Positions 8,197 through 16,438 of a DNA stretch of 64,000 nt are shown here, in pieces. Both the position numbers and the translations under genes were made by a program. A model generated the notes under the pieces. The model did not search any database and was not told the origin of the DNA. It saw only the letters and a list, made by a program, of their open reading frames with translations. The DNA comes from an uncultured Saprospiraceae bacterium (GTDB lineage Bacteria > Bacteroidota > Bacteroidia > Chitinophagales > Saprospiraceae): the NCBI GenBank assembly GCA_938016265.1, contig CALLWB010000081.1, positions 1 to 64,000 of the forward strand, written 5' to 3'. Position 1 is the stretch's first letter, and each line of letters begins with the position of its first letter.

Positions 8197-9201
8197 CTAA
8201 ATCAAATGCTGAATATCCACCAACCCAATAAAATTATCCCCTTCCATCACCATGATGGTATCCACTCGTTTTTCCTTGCAAAGTTTTTTGGCGTCATACA
8301 AAGAAGCACTCGGATCAATAGCAACTGGTGCGCCAGGCTCCAGATCGGAAAGGCGCAGTTCATGAATATTGGTGCCTTGCTCCTTGAACATTCTTCTAAG
8401 GTCGCCGTCGGTGAAAATTCGTGCTACCTTATTGTTATTCATGACCGCAACGGCGCCTAGTTTGGACTTCGTCATCATGAGGAGCGCGTCAATCACTTTC
8501 TCAGAGGCATCAATTCGGACATTTTCTGATTTTACGATATCGCCAACTGTGGTAGTAAGGATTCTGGTGTCCTGGATAAACTGATTGGTGCCAATAGTGG
8601 TGAAATGATTGTCCGTCAGTTTTTTCATTATTTTCCATGGAATGGTGCAAGTATGAACACCGATAGCCAAGGCATTTCGAATATGCTCCGCATAGCGGAC
8701 AGAAGAAAACATCACCTTCGAAGAATAATTATACCGCTGCGTAATTTCTACGCATTCTCTAACTAACCCAAGTGCATCATGCCCTTGATCCTGCAAACGC
8801 CCAACCAGCGGACAAACATAAGTAGCCCCCGCACTAAACGCCATATAAGCCTGCTGTACGGTATAAACCAGATGAAGATTGACCATCATTCCCTGATCTA
8901 CTAGCATTTTACAAGCGCGCGTGCCTTCTAGAGAAACAGGTATCTTAAAAACAGTTTTCGATTTGTCTAGTCCAGTACCAATCAGTCGATTTGCCTCTGC
9001 TACAATCTCCTCCGCATTATCTCCTAAGGCTTCCAGTTGCAAAATGTCTACATACTTGGCAATCTCCAGCATTTGCGCATCCACATCCTCAATTCCCTCC
9101 CTGACCATAAAGGTCGGCGTCGTAGTTAGGCCCGTTAAGTACCCTAGTCGACTAGCTTCTTTTATCTCTTCCAGATTTACTGAATCTAAGTACAATTCCA
9201 T
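8197..9201 (-). CDS. Transaldolase-like aldolase fused to tandem CBS domains
   Basis: A 334-residue fusion. Residues 1-215 are a short-type (TalC/FSA) transaldolase barrel: Asp6 in MELYLD, Schiff-base Lys86 in VFKIPVS, Ser166/167 in FSSVRY, and AGATYVCPLVGRLQDQG. The Asn of the normally invariant TTNP motif is Thr28 here (TTTP). Residues about 218-334 are two CBS domains (IFTDGDLRRMF, then VDTIMVMEGDNF) that look like those at the C-terminus of KdsD, arabinose-5-phosphate isomerase. So the catalytic SIS domain of KdsD seems to be swapped for an aldolase domain. The gene starts 3 bases after the kdsA-like gene ends and is followed by the kdsC-like gene. Inference: it supplies the aldose phosphate for the synthase, and the CBS pair senses a nucleotide or end product. 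Confidence 0.85.
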   Translation of the reverse strand: MELYLDSVNLEEIKEASRLGYLTGLTTTPTFMVREGIEDVDAQMLEIAKYVDILQLEALGDNAEEIVAEANRLIGTGLDKSKTVFKIPVSLEGTRACKMLVDQGMMVNLHLVYTVQQAYMAFSAGATYVCPLVGRLQDQGHDALGLVRECVEITQRYNYSSKVMFSSVRYAEHIRNALAIGVHTCTIPWKIMKKLTDNHFTTIGTNQFIQDTRILTTTVGDIVKSENVRIDASEKVIDALLMMTKSKLGAVAVMNNNKVARIFTDGDLRRMFKEQGTNIHELRLSDLEPGAPVAIDPSASLYDAKKLCKEKRVDTIMVMEGDNFIGLVDIQHLI

Positions 9202-9204
9202 GAG

Positions 9205-10014
9205 CTATCTATATTTTTTTTCTATTAAATGAAGTTCAATCAATGGTTTGACAAATTCCTCCAGGTCATCAATGTGCAACTGACTCGCTGCATCACATAA
9301 TGCTTTTGGAGGATTAGGATGTGCTTCAATAAAAAGGCCATCCACTCCTGCAGCCACACCAGCACGAGCCAACGTCGGCAAATATTCTCTTAACCCACCA
9401 GCAGGATCTGAACTAGGGATCCCATACTTCCGTATCGAATGCGTAATGTCAAAAATAACTGGATAACCGGTTTGTGCTAGATCGAAAAAACTCCTCGGAT
9501 CTACAATCAAATCATTATATCCAAAAGCGTATCCTCTTTCTGTAAGGAGAATGTTTTTATTTCCGGTCGATTCAATTTTGGCAATCGGTTTAGCCATATT
9601 CTTAGGAGAAATAAACTGTCCGTGCTTGAGATTTATTGTCTTACCAGTTTTAGCGGCTTCTACGACTAAGGTCGTTTGCATGCAGAGATAAGCTGGTATT
9701 TGTATAATGTCTAATACTTCACCGGCGGCTTTTACCTGCGATGGAAAATGGACATCAGAAAGGATGGGAAAGCCAAATTCGGATTTTACTTTTTCTAGTA
9801 ATTTTAATCCTTCCTCCAGTCCAGGACCAATGTAATAATCTACTGAACTCCGGTTGTCTTTCATGAAGGAAGACTTGTAAATGATCGGTAGATCAAGCCG
9901 CTCCGAGATGCTCTTCAGTTTCTCGGCGGTTTCCATCATAATGGATTCTTCCTCAATAACACAAGGACCAGATATCAGAAACAATTGATCCGGGTCGAGT
10001 ACAAAGTTGTTCAT
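9205..10014 (-). CDS. KdsA-like 3-deoxy-ulosonate-phosphate synthase, divergent
   Basis: A 269-residue DAHP/KdsA-type barrel that joins PEP to an aldose phosphate. It keeps the metal ligands of the metal-dependent class (Cys18 in SGPCVIE, His192 in ITHS, Glu230 in FIEAH, Asp241 in LCDAAS), plus Lys47, Arg55-Ser56-Ser57 and the TERGYAFGYNDL loop. Several positions nearly constant in KdsA differ: SFDKANR reads SFMKDNR, RQTDL reads MQTTL (the Arg equal to Arg106 of the Aquifex enzyme is Met112), and VKKGQF reads LKHGQF. Most of these line the sugar-phosphate side of the pocket, so the substrate may not be arabinose 5-phosphate. First gene of a three-gene minus-strand set with the transaldolase-CBS and kdsC-like genes. 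Confidence 0.85.
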   Translation of the reverse strand: MNNFVLDPDQLFLISGPCVIEEESIMMETAEKLKSISERLDLPIIYKSSFMKDNRSSVDYYIGPGLEEGLKLLEKVKSEFGFPILSDVHFPSQVKAAGEVLDIIQIPAYLCMQTTLVVEAAKTGKTINLKHGQFISPKNMAKPIAKIESTGNKNILLTERGYAFGYNDLIVDPRSFFDLAQTGYPVIFDITHSIRKYGIPSSDPAGGLREYLPTLARAGVAAGVDGLFIEAHPNPPKALCDAASQLHIDDLEEFVKPLIELHLIEKKYR

Positions 10015-10660
10015 GTTTGCGATTTGTTCAGTTAATTCCGGTGCAAGTATACTAAATAGAATGTAGAATGACTTGCTTTACTAGCGCAAAAATTGCTAGG
10101 CTGGCTTCCAGTTGATAGACAAACCACGAAGGGGGGAAATACCAACAACCCCCAAACTACCAACTAACCTAAACCCCGAAGGGGGGGATAATACAGAAAG
10201 TAGAGCCCCAATAACCTATGATACAAGAGACAAATGCAGACACAACGATTTACATTAACCAATCCCAAATTGTAAAATAAATGTCAAAAGAGTTTTAAGC
10301 TCAAGTGGATTTTTCATTGCAAATAACCACTCGACAGTTCGCTTAATCCTACCTGAGAAACAGTTTGAGGAAAACCTATCCTTTTAAACCATCATTTCCT
10401 ATCCCAAAAGTAGGTACAAAAATTGTAGTTTTATTCCTACAAATCTGGGGGCAACCAAAACCACCGTCATTCCTGCTAATTCCCTACATTTTAAAGTCGA
10501 ATGTCATAGAAATGTCATGAAAAATTCGTAATCTAGCGCAACCAAAAGTTTAATGTTGCTAATTCTTCTGAAACCAAAAAGAATTTTGACAACTTGCAGC
10601 CCCATTCAATGAAAATATTCAAAAAATGGACTGCATATTAAAAACCCAAAACGTGGAGGT
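10015..10660. other. Divergent intergenic region with two CGAAGGGGGG repeats
   Basis: About 645 bases between the kdsA-like gene and the oxidoreductase operon. It should hold promoters for both directions. The only repeat I see is CACGAAGGGGGGA (about 10125-10137) and CCCCGAAGGGGGGGA (about 10175-10189), each partly self-complementary. No ORF with coding character. Confidence 0.5.
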
Positions 10661-11650
10661 ATGTTAAAAATCGGTGTTCTAGGGGTCGGACATTTAGGGA
10701 AAATTCACCTGAAATGTATCCAACAGGCCAAACAGTATGAACTGGTTGGGTTTTATGATATTGATGATCATAATTCCCAATTGGCAGTAGAAAAATTTCA
10801 AGTAAAACGATTCGATACTCTGGAGGAACTGCTGGAAGAAGTAGATGTTATCGATATCGTGACACCAACTATCTCTCATTTCGAACTAGCAAAAAAAGCC
10901 ATTCTCAAAGGAAAACATGTGTTTATTGAGAAACCGCTGACGCATACCTTAAAACAAGCCGAAGAACTTTCTCAACTTTTAGAGCAATACCCGGTAAAGG
11001 TACAAGTCGGTCACGTAGAACGATTTAATCCAGCCTTTCTGGCGATAGAAAATAAACTAATCGAACCTCGGTTCATTGAGGCGCATCGCCTAGCTATGTT
11101 TAATCCACGAGGGACAGATGTATCTGTGGTTTTAGATTTGATGATTCATGATTTGGATCTGGTATTGGCTATGGTCAAATCAGAGATCACCTCCATAAGC
11201 GCGAATGGAGTAGCTGTTGTCAGCGAAACGCCTGACATCGCAAACGCTCGTATCGAATTTGCCAATGGCTGTGTAGCAAATCTGACGGCAAGCAGGATGT
11301 CTTTCAAACAAATGCGTAAATTGCGCCTTTTCCAGGAAGATGCATACATTAGCTTGGATTTTTTAGATAAAAAAACAGACATTGTAAAACTGTATAATGA
11401 AGGAGATTACCGTATTCCACCAGATGCAGATTTGATGGAATTGGATACCAATACTGGTAAAAAACTTATTCATTTAGAACAACCAGAAATCATTCCAGTC
11501 AACGCGATCAGAATGGAATTAGAGACTTTTGCGGATTGTATTTTTAATGATGAACAACCCAGAGTATCTTTAGAAGATGGACAAAACGCACTTGTCGTTG
11601 CCCATCAAATTATTGAGGAAATTGAAAAACGAAACTTACTCGTCACATGA
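10661..11650 (+). CDS. Gfo/Idh/MocA family NAD(P)-dependent oxidoreductase
   Basis: A 329-residue protein with an N-terminal Rossmann fold (IGVLGVGHLGKIHLKCI, nucleotide-binding GxGxxG variant) and the family's EKPLTHTLKQAEEL motif with its conserved Lys (about residue 90). GHVERFNPAF follows, typical of the subfamily found beside lipid A and surface-sugar genes. Such enzymes oxidise or reduce sugar (often nucleotide-sugar) hydroxyls. The GnnA enzyme, which oxidises UDP-GlcNAc for 3-amino lipid A, belongs to this broad group, but no GnnB-type transaminase lies next to it, so I do not assign that role. The stop overlaps the start of the next gene (ATGA), showing translational coupling with the lipoprotein and sugar phosphotransferase genes. 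Confidence 0.88.
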   Translation: MLKIGVLGVGHLGKIHLKCIQQAKQYELVGFYDIDDHNSQLAVEKFQVKRFDTLEELLEEVDVIDIVTPTISHFELAKKAILKGKHVFIEKPLTHTLKQAEELSQLLEQYPVKVQVGHVERFNPAFLAIENKLIEPRFIEAHRLAMFNPRGTDVSVVLDLMIHDLDLVLAMVKSEITSISANGVAVVSETPDIANARIEFANGCVANLTASRMSFKQMRKLRLFQEDAYISLDFLDKKTDIVKLYNEGDYRIPPDADLMELDTNTGKKLIHLEQPEIIPVNAIRMELETFADCIFNDEQPRVSLEDGQNALVVAHQIIEEIEKRNLLVT

Positions 11651-12555
11651 AATTAAACCTAACGATAATAGTGGTTTTCCTTTTTGGAATCTTGCTATTT
11701 AGCTTCAGCTCCTGCGAATTTATAAACCCAGAAGAACCAATACCATCCTATATCCAAATTGATACAGTGTTGCTGTCATCACCTTCCTCTATTACGGGGT
11801 CGAACAAGCATCGAATCACTGATGTTTGGGTGTCTGTAGGGAATAACTTTATTGGTGCTTTTTCTTTGCCGGCTACTATTCCTGTGCTGGAAGCAGATTC
11901 TCAATTGGTGATTATTGATCCAGGGATTATTGAAGATGGAAGAGTCGAACTACGAGAAATTTATCCATTTTATACCCGATATAGCAAGAACCACCTGCTG
12001 ATTCCAGGAGAGGTGACTATTGTCCAACCAACCCTTAGCTATCTTGACTCAGATTTGATGGAAGTGCTGATTTTGGAAGATTTTGATTCAGGGTCAGGGT
12101 CAATATTTGGAGAAGATCTTGATGGGAATTCTGGGACTGCCTTTAACATTACAACGTCTTCTGGGCTAGTATTTGAGGGCGCAGGTAGTGGAGTTGTTGA
12201 GCTATCAGGCAGCAATGACCAGTTGATTGCCGGCACCAATGCGCCTTATTTTAATGTAGGCTTAAACACCAAGAGGATTTTTATGGAAATAACGTATAAA
12301 AACGATAGTCCAATCGAGATCGGGGTGCTAGGGTACAATTCAAGCTATGAAATTTTGAATAACACCTTTTTCCTAGGACTTTCGTCTTCAGATGAATGGA
12401 AAAAAGTGTATATCAATCTTATGGGGCCAGTTAACTCTTTGCGACCTTCATTCGGACTCACCAATTTTCAAGTAGCCTTAAAAATGGAGGCTTCCAACGC
12501 CAACCCTACCACGATCAACTATTTTGATAATATAAAAATCATCCGCGAAAAGTAG
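11647..12555 (+). CDS. Lipoprotein, function unknown, coupled to sugar genes
   Basis: A 302-residue SPII lipoprotein: hydrophobic signal FLFGILLFSF then lipobox FSSC (Cys at about 23). The mature part looks beta-rich; the middle contains an Asp/Gly/Ser-rich turn (LEDFDSGSGSIFGEDLDG) and the last third (EITYKNDSPIEIGVL... to YFDNIKIIREK) resembles a jelly-roll carbohydrate-binding or laminin-G-like fold, which is only an impression. It overlaps the preceding oxidoreductase by 4 bases and the following phosphotransferase by 1 base. The placement suggests an envelope role tied to the glycan made by the operon. No family recognised. Confidence 0.75.
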   Translation: MKLNLTIIVVFLFGILLFSFSSCEFINPEEPIPSYIQIDTVLLSSPSSITGSNKHRITDVWVSVGNNFIGAFSLPATIPVLEADSQLVIIDPGIIEDGRVELREIYPFYTRYSKNHLLIPGEVTIVQPTLSYLDSDLMEVLILEDFDSGSGSIFGEDLDGNSGTAFNITTSSGLVFEGAGSGVVELSGSNDQLIAGTNAPYFNVGLNTKRIFMEITYKNDSPIEIGVLGYNSSYEILNNTFFLGLSSSDEWKKVYINLMGPVNSLRPSFGLTNFQVALKMEASNANPTTINYFDNIKIIREK

Positions 12556-13970
12556 TGCTACCTAAAAGATGGATCGGAATTTTAGTTTACCTGGTAGGTG
12601 ACTTCATTGCTGCAATGGTGGCCTGGACCCTCTTTTTCCTAGCAAGAAAAATCTACATGGAAAACAATCCATTTAGCTGGAAATTGCTGGATGATTCCAA
12701 CTTTTATTATGCAATTGTTATTATTCCGATTGCTTGGGTGCTATTGTACACGATCTTTGATTCTTACAAGGATATCTATCGGATATCTCGGATGTCTACC
12801 ATCTTCAAAACGCTGTTTCTTTCGCTGGTAGGCGTGTTGGTTATCTTTTTTGCCATCCTGCTAAACGATTGGATTTGGGCATATGAGGCCTATTATTGGT
12901 TAGCAATGGTGCTATTCCTTCTGCACTTTTTTACCACACTTATTTTTAGAATGACCATTTTGACTGTTGCCGCCAATCAATTGAAAGCTGGTAAAGTAGG
13001 GTACAATACGCTGATTATCGGAGGGAATAAAACGGCAGTAGACCTCTATCAGGAAATCGCCTCCCTAAAAGATCGAATCGGCTATAAGTTTAAAGGATTT
13101 GTAGACTCGAATGGATCTTCGACAAACGAACTATTAGACCACCTTGATCTACTAGGAAAGATTGAAGACATTCCAAAAATTATAAAAGAACAAGAGATCG
13201 AAGAGGTGATTATCGCCATCGAAACCTCCGATCATAAAAAGCTGAAAGGCATACTAAGTACACTCTATGACTACAATGTCGTGATAAAAATTATTCCAGA
13301 CATGTATGATATCCTGCTCGGTTCAGTCAAAATGAACCACGTTTATGGAGCAGTGCTGATCGAAATTTATCCAGAGATAATGCCACTCTGGCAACGACTG
13401 GTGAAACGAATAATGGATATAGTTGCAAGTGTTTTGGGCCTGCTTTTATTGAGCCCTCTGTTGCTGTACATAATTATTCGGGTCCGACTTTCGTCTAATG
13501 GACCAATTTTTTATTGGCAGGAACGGATTGGCCTGCACGGTACTCCTTTTTATATTGTGAAATTTCGGTCCATGTATACTGATGCAGAAAATGCGGGACC
13601 ACAGTTATCACAAGACAACGATGCTCGCTGTACACCTTGGGGCGCTGTTATGCGCAAATGGAGATTGGACGAACTGCCCCAATTTTGGAATGTAATAAAA
13701 GGCGAAATGTCCTTGGTTGGTCCACGCCCCGAACGTCGGTTTTTTATAGATCAGATCGTCGAACAAGCTCCTCATTACAAACAACTATTGAAAGTCCGAC
13801 CCGGCATTACTTCCTGGGGCCAAGTCAAATACGGTTATGCGTCTAACGTGGAAGAGATGCTCCAACGTCTGCGCTACGATATACTTTATATTGAGAACAT
13901 GTCGCTCATCCTTGATATCAAGATCTTAATGTATACGGTGTTGACCATTGTCCAGGGACGTGGGAAGTAA
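12555..13970 (+). CDS. Polyprenyl-phosphate sugar phosphotransferase (exopolysaccharide/O-antigen initiation)
   Basis: A 471-residue protein beginning at GTG, whose first base is the last base of the previous stop (TAGTG). Four N-terminal membrane segments (about 1-135) lead to a Rossmann-like CoA-binding_3 domain (NTLIIGGNKTAVDLY, about 150-250), then the bacterial sugar transferase domain (about 283-471): KRIMDIVASVLGLLLLSPLL membrane hairpin, GPIFYWQERIG, KFRSMYTDAE, LDELPQFWNVIKGEMSLVGP, RPGITSWGQV. This is the WbaP/CpsE-type layout. The enzyme moves a sugar 1-phosphate from a UDP-sugar onto undecaprenyl phosphate, the first membrane step of a surface polysaccharide. The sugar cannot be told from sequence. 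Last gene of a tightly coupled operon. Confidence 0.93.
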   Translation: MLPKRWIGILVYLVGDFIAAMVAWTLFFLARKIYMENNPFSWKLLDDSNFYYAIVIIPIAWVLLYTIFDSYKDIYRISRMSTIFKTLFLSLVGVLVIFFAILLNDWIWAYEAYYWLAMVLFLLHFFTTLIFRMTILTVAANQLKAGKVGYNTLIIGGNKTAVDLYQEIASLKDRIGYKFKGFVDSNGSSTNELLDHLDLLGKIEDIPKIIKEQEIEEVIIAIETSDHKKLKGILSTLYDYNVVIKIIPDMYDILLGSVKMNHVYGAVLIEIYPEIMPLWQRLVKRIMDIVASVLGLLLLSPLLLYIIIRVRLSSNGPIFYWQERIGLHGTPFYIVKFRSMYTDAENAGPQLSQDNDARCTPWGAVMRKWRLDELPQFWNVIKGEMSLVGPRPERRFFIDQIVEQAPHYKQLLKVRPGITSWGQVKYGYASNVEEMLQRLRYDILYIENMSLILDIKILMYTVLTIVQGRGK

Positions 13971-13997
13971 TCAAATCCCAAAGGGATATAATATCAA

Positions 13998-15356
13998 TCA
14001 CTCCTCACTTACTCCAACCTCCTTAAACCGCTGAAACAACAAAAAGCCAATCAAACAAAACACCAGCGCTGCAAATCCCGAAAACCGAATCCCAAAATCA
14101 TTATCAATACTTCGCCCCATTAACAAAAAAGAAGGGAACAAAATCACTCCAATCGTCACTCCAAATTTCATCATTAACGTACGGAAAGCGAAGAACATTC
14201 CTGCCAGTTGTTCTCCAGTTGTCTGCTCATGGTGATGTACAATGTCTGCGATTATTGCATTAGGAACAATCCCGAAAATAGCCATCGGCATAGCTGCCAA
14301 AATACCCATCACAATCAGTTGGATCTCCTTGGATACTGGCAGGTTGCCAAGGAATAAGGCAATCAAAAACGTGATGGCGAAAATAATGAATCCAAAAGAA
14401 ACTACTTTCTTTTTACCCAATTTCGCCACCGCAATATTCACCACCGCATAAAAAACGAAGATGCTTAGTAAAAAAGCACCCCCCATAAAGAAGGTTGTAT
14501 ATTCCTTGTCCAACTCCAAAAGCACCGTAACATAATAAACCATCCCTGATTGGATGATCGTCAAGGAAATCCAGTACGTCAAGTCAGAAAACACAAAATT
14601 TCTGAAGTTTGAATTCTCAAGCACTTTTCCAATTGATTCCAGTACTCCAGTATTCGTTGTTTTCTGCGCACAGTACTTCCGTTCATCCACAAAAAAAACA
14701 GGAAACAACAAGCAAACAAAAGCGATCCCAGAAAATATCGCCGCAGAATATTGAAAGGCAAGTGTCGGAGAAACCGTTTGTTCAAAATAGCCCTGCAAAA
14801 CAAAAATGGTATTCCCAATAAAAAAACCAACCGCCCAAGTAACAGAGATCATCGTACTAATAAGCATCCGATCTTCCGCCTGATGCCCCAACTCAGAAAG
14901 CAAAGCAGCATAAGGAATGGCATATATTGTAAAGGAAAGATAAAATAACGTGATGACCAGCACCAACCAACCAGAATTCATAGCAATATTGTTCGGGCTA
15001 ATAGGATAAAAGACGAGAAAAGAAAACAAGGCAAGGGGCAAGGCCCCAATCAACATAAACAATTTTCGCTTACCCAGTTTTGAAGTAGACCGATCCGACA
15101 AATTTGCTATCCATGGATCCGTAAAAGCATCCAATATCCTTCCCCCAGCTCCAATCAACCCAACAATCGTCAAAATGCCAAGTACCGCTCCTTGAAAGAT
15201 ATATGGAGGAAAACTAGCTTCCCCCGTATCTGGTGGCATATAAAAATAAGCGAGCTGATTAAAGACACAAAAGGTAGCTAGTGACCAACCAAGTTGGCCA
15301 ATAGCATAGGCTAATTTTACTGAAAATGGGGGGCGAAGTGGTGCTGTGTTGTCCAA
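13998..15356 (-). CDS. GPH/MFS-type sugar:cation symporter family transporter
   Basis: A 452-residue membrane protein with about twelve hydrophobic segments. The segment GAGGRILDAFTDPWIANLSD followed by RSTSKLGKRKLFML is the signature loop of the GPH (glycoside-pentoside-hexuronide:cation symporter) branch of the major facilitator superfamily. A second conserved patch is IADIVHHHEQTTGEQLAGMF near residue 370. Family members bring in sugars with Na+ or H+, but Bacteroidota members of this subgroup have unknown substrates. Convergent with the sugar phosphotransferase gene, 27 bases between them, and no obvious operon partner on its own strand. Confidence 0.88.
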   Translation of the reverse strand: MDNTAPLRPPFSVKLAYAIGQLGWSLATFCVFNQLAYFYMPPDTGEASFPPYIFQGAVLGILTIVGLIGAGGRILDAFTDPWIANLSDRSTSKLGKRKLFMLIGALPLALFSFLVFYPISPNNIAMNSGWLVLVITLFYLSFTIYAIPYAALLSELGHQAEDRMLISTMISVTWAVGFFIGNTIFVLQGYFEQTVSPTLAFQYSAAIFSGIAFVCLLFPVFFVDERKYCAQKTTNTGVLESIGKVLENSNFRNFVFSDLTYWISLTIIQSGMVYYVTVLLELDKEYTTFFMGGAFLLSIFVFYAVVNIAVAKLGKKKVVSFGFIIFAITFLIALFLGNLPVSKEIQLIVMGILAAMPMAIFGIVPNAIIADIVHHHEQTTGEQLAGMFFAFRTLMMKFGVTIGVILFPSFLLMGRSIDNDFGIRFSGFAALVFCLIGFLLFQRFKEVGVSEE

Positions 15357-15575
15357 TTGTACTACTTATAAAGATGAAAGACCCTCCCCAATAGTCAACT
15401 ATCGGGAGTGATGAGCCTTAGCTTAATTTCTCTGCGGTTCTTAAACATTCAGCACGACAAAAACTCAGTGTCTCAGCGTATAAAATACATCCAATATGAT
15501 CGATCCTTCTTTACTTTAAAAACGTTGCGGCTTAGCGCCTTTGCGTTCTAAAATACGGACGACACCTGCCTACAA
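15357..15575. repeat. Degenerate dispersed-repeat-like intergenic sequence
   Basis: From about 15428 to 15552 the + strand carries TCTCTGCGGTTCTTAAA, GTGTCTCAGCGTATAAAA and GCGGCTTAGCGCCTTTGCG. These are variants of the 'ctctgcgt / ctcagcgt / ctttgcgttc' wording that occurs again and again between genes in many bacterial genomes. Here it looks decayed. Not coding. Confidence 0.4.
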
Positions 15576-16313
15576 TTATTTTTTCTTAGGATTCTTAATC
15601 GCCTCAATATTTCCTTTTGCCAATACAAAATCAGGGAATGCTTGAAGCGCTTCCTCAAACATTTTCAATGCTTCATCATTTTTGTTAAGGTCTTTTGCCA
15701 GCACTCCTTTTAGGTTGAGAATAGCAGCATTCATAGGAACTTTTTGGGCTTGATTGCCATAGGTAAGAGAAACTTCACTTTGGGCCAGGTCTTTATGGGC
15801 GGCAGTCTGGTCAAGACTTCCAACACACTCAGTTACACGGCCAAGATTGTATTGCAAAGTGGCCATTTGATAGATATGCTGAATGTTCTGACTCTTTGCA
15901 TATAGTTTTTCGTAGTCTTCTAATGCTTGTTTTAGCGCACCAAGTCCCTGGTAAGAGTACGCGCTGATTTCACGCATAAACATATTTTCAGGATTCTCTT
16001 TTAAGGCTTCCTGACTTACTGACACGCTGGAGTAAAAGGACTGCTGATTTAAATATAATAACGCAAGGGTGTCTCTCCAGTTGGTCGCAGCTGGTTCTAG
16101 AGAAAGAATATCATGAACGGCATTGGTTGCTGTGAGCAGATCGGCATATTTTAGTGCTTGTTTGTAGACATTTTGTTTGTGTTGAGAATATTCTTGTTTA
16201 GACATATTAGGAGCCATCGCGGCACCAGCAGATTTTTTCTGGGCAGTCAATTGACTTGTTGCACAAAACACAAATACTAGGATAATAATGAAAATTCTAT
16301 TCATCGAATACAT
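15576..16313 (-). CDS. Secreted TPR-repeat protein
   Basis: A 245-residue protein with an SPI signal peptide (MNRIFIIILVFVFCATS, cut near LTAQ); the ATG at 16304 (fourth codon) is an equally good start. The mature part is helical with TPR-like units: AATNWRDTLALLYLNQQSFY, FMREISAYSYQGLGALKQAL, IQHIYQMATLQYNLGR and AILNLKGVLAKDLNKNDEAL followed by MFEEALQAFPD. TPR domains bind partner proteins; the location would be periplasm or outer membrane. It stands alone between the transporter gene and the S9 peptidase, both on the same strand but separated by more than 100 bases. No specific partner can be named. Confidence 0.8.
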   Translation of the reverse strand: MYSMNRIFIIILVFVFCATSQLTAQKKSAGAAMAPNMSKQEYSQHKQNVYKQALKYADLLTATNAVHDILSLEPAATNWRDTLALLYLNQQSFYSSVSVSQEALKENPENMFMREISAYSYQGLGALKQALEDYEKLYAKSQNIQHIYQMATLQYNLGRVTECVGSLDQTAAHKDLAQSEVSLTYGNQAQKVPMNAAILNLKGVLAKDLNKNDEALKMFEEALQAFPDFVLAKGNIEAIKNPKKK

Positions 16314-16438
16314 AGGGTTTATTTTTTCTTTTAAAATTTAATTATTTTTAATAAGTTCATTCCAGCTAGAAAATGGAAATTTTAGTGGACAAACCAAGTT
16401 CTAAGTTAATTATAATTCTTAAAAAATCACCAAAAAAA

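Noticed and set aside
10661-11650. Naming the oxidoreductase GnnA
   Set aside because: The subfamily is plausible but no GnnB-type transaminase adjoins it, so a general family call is safer.
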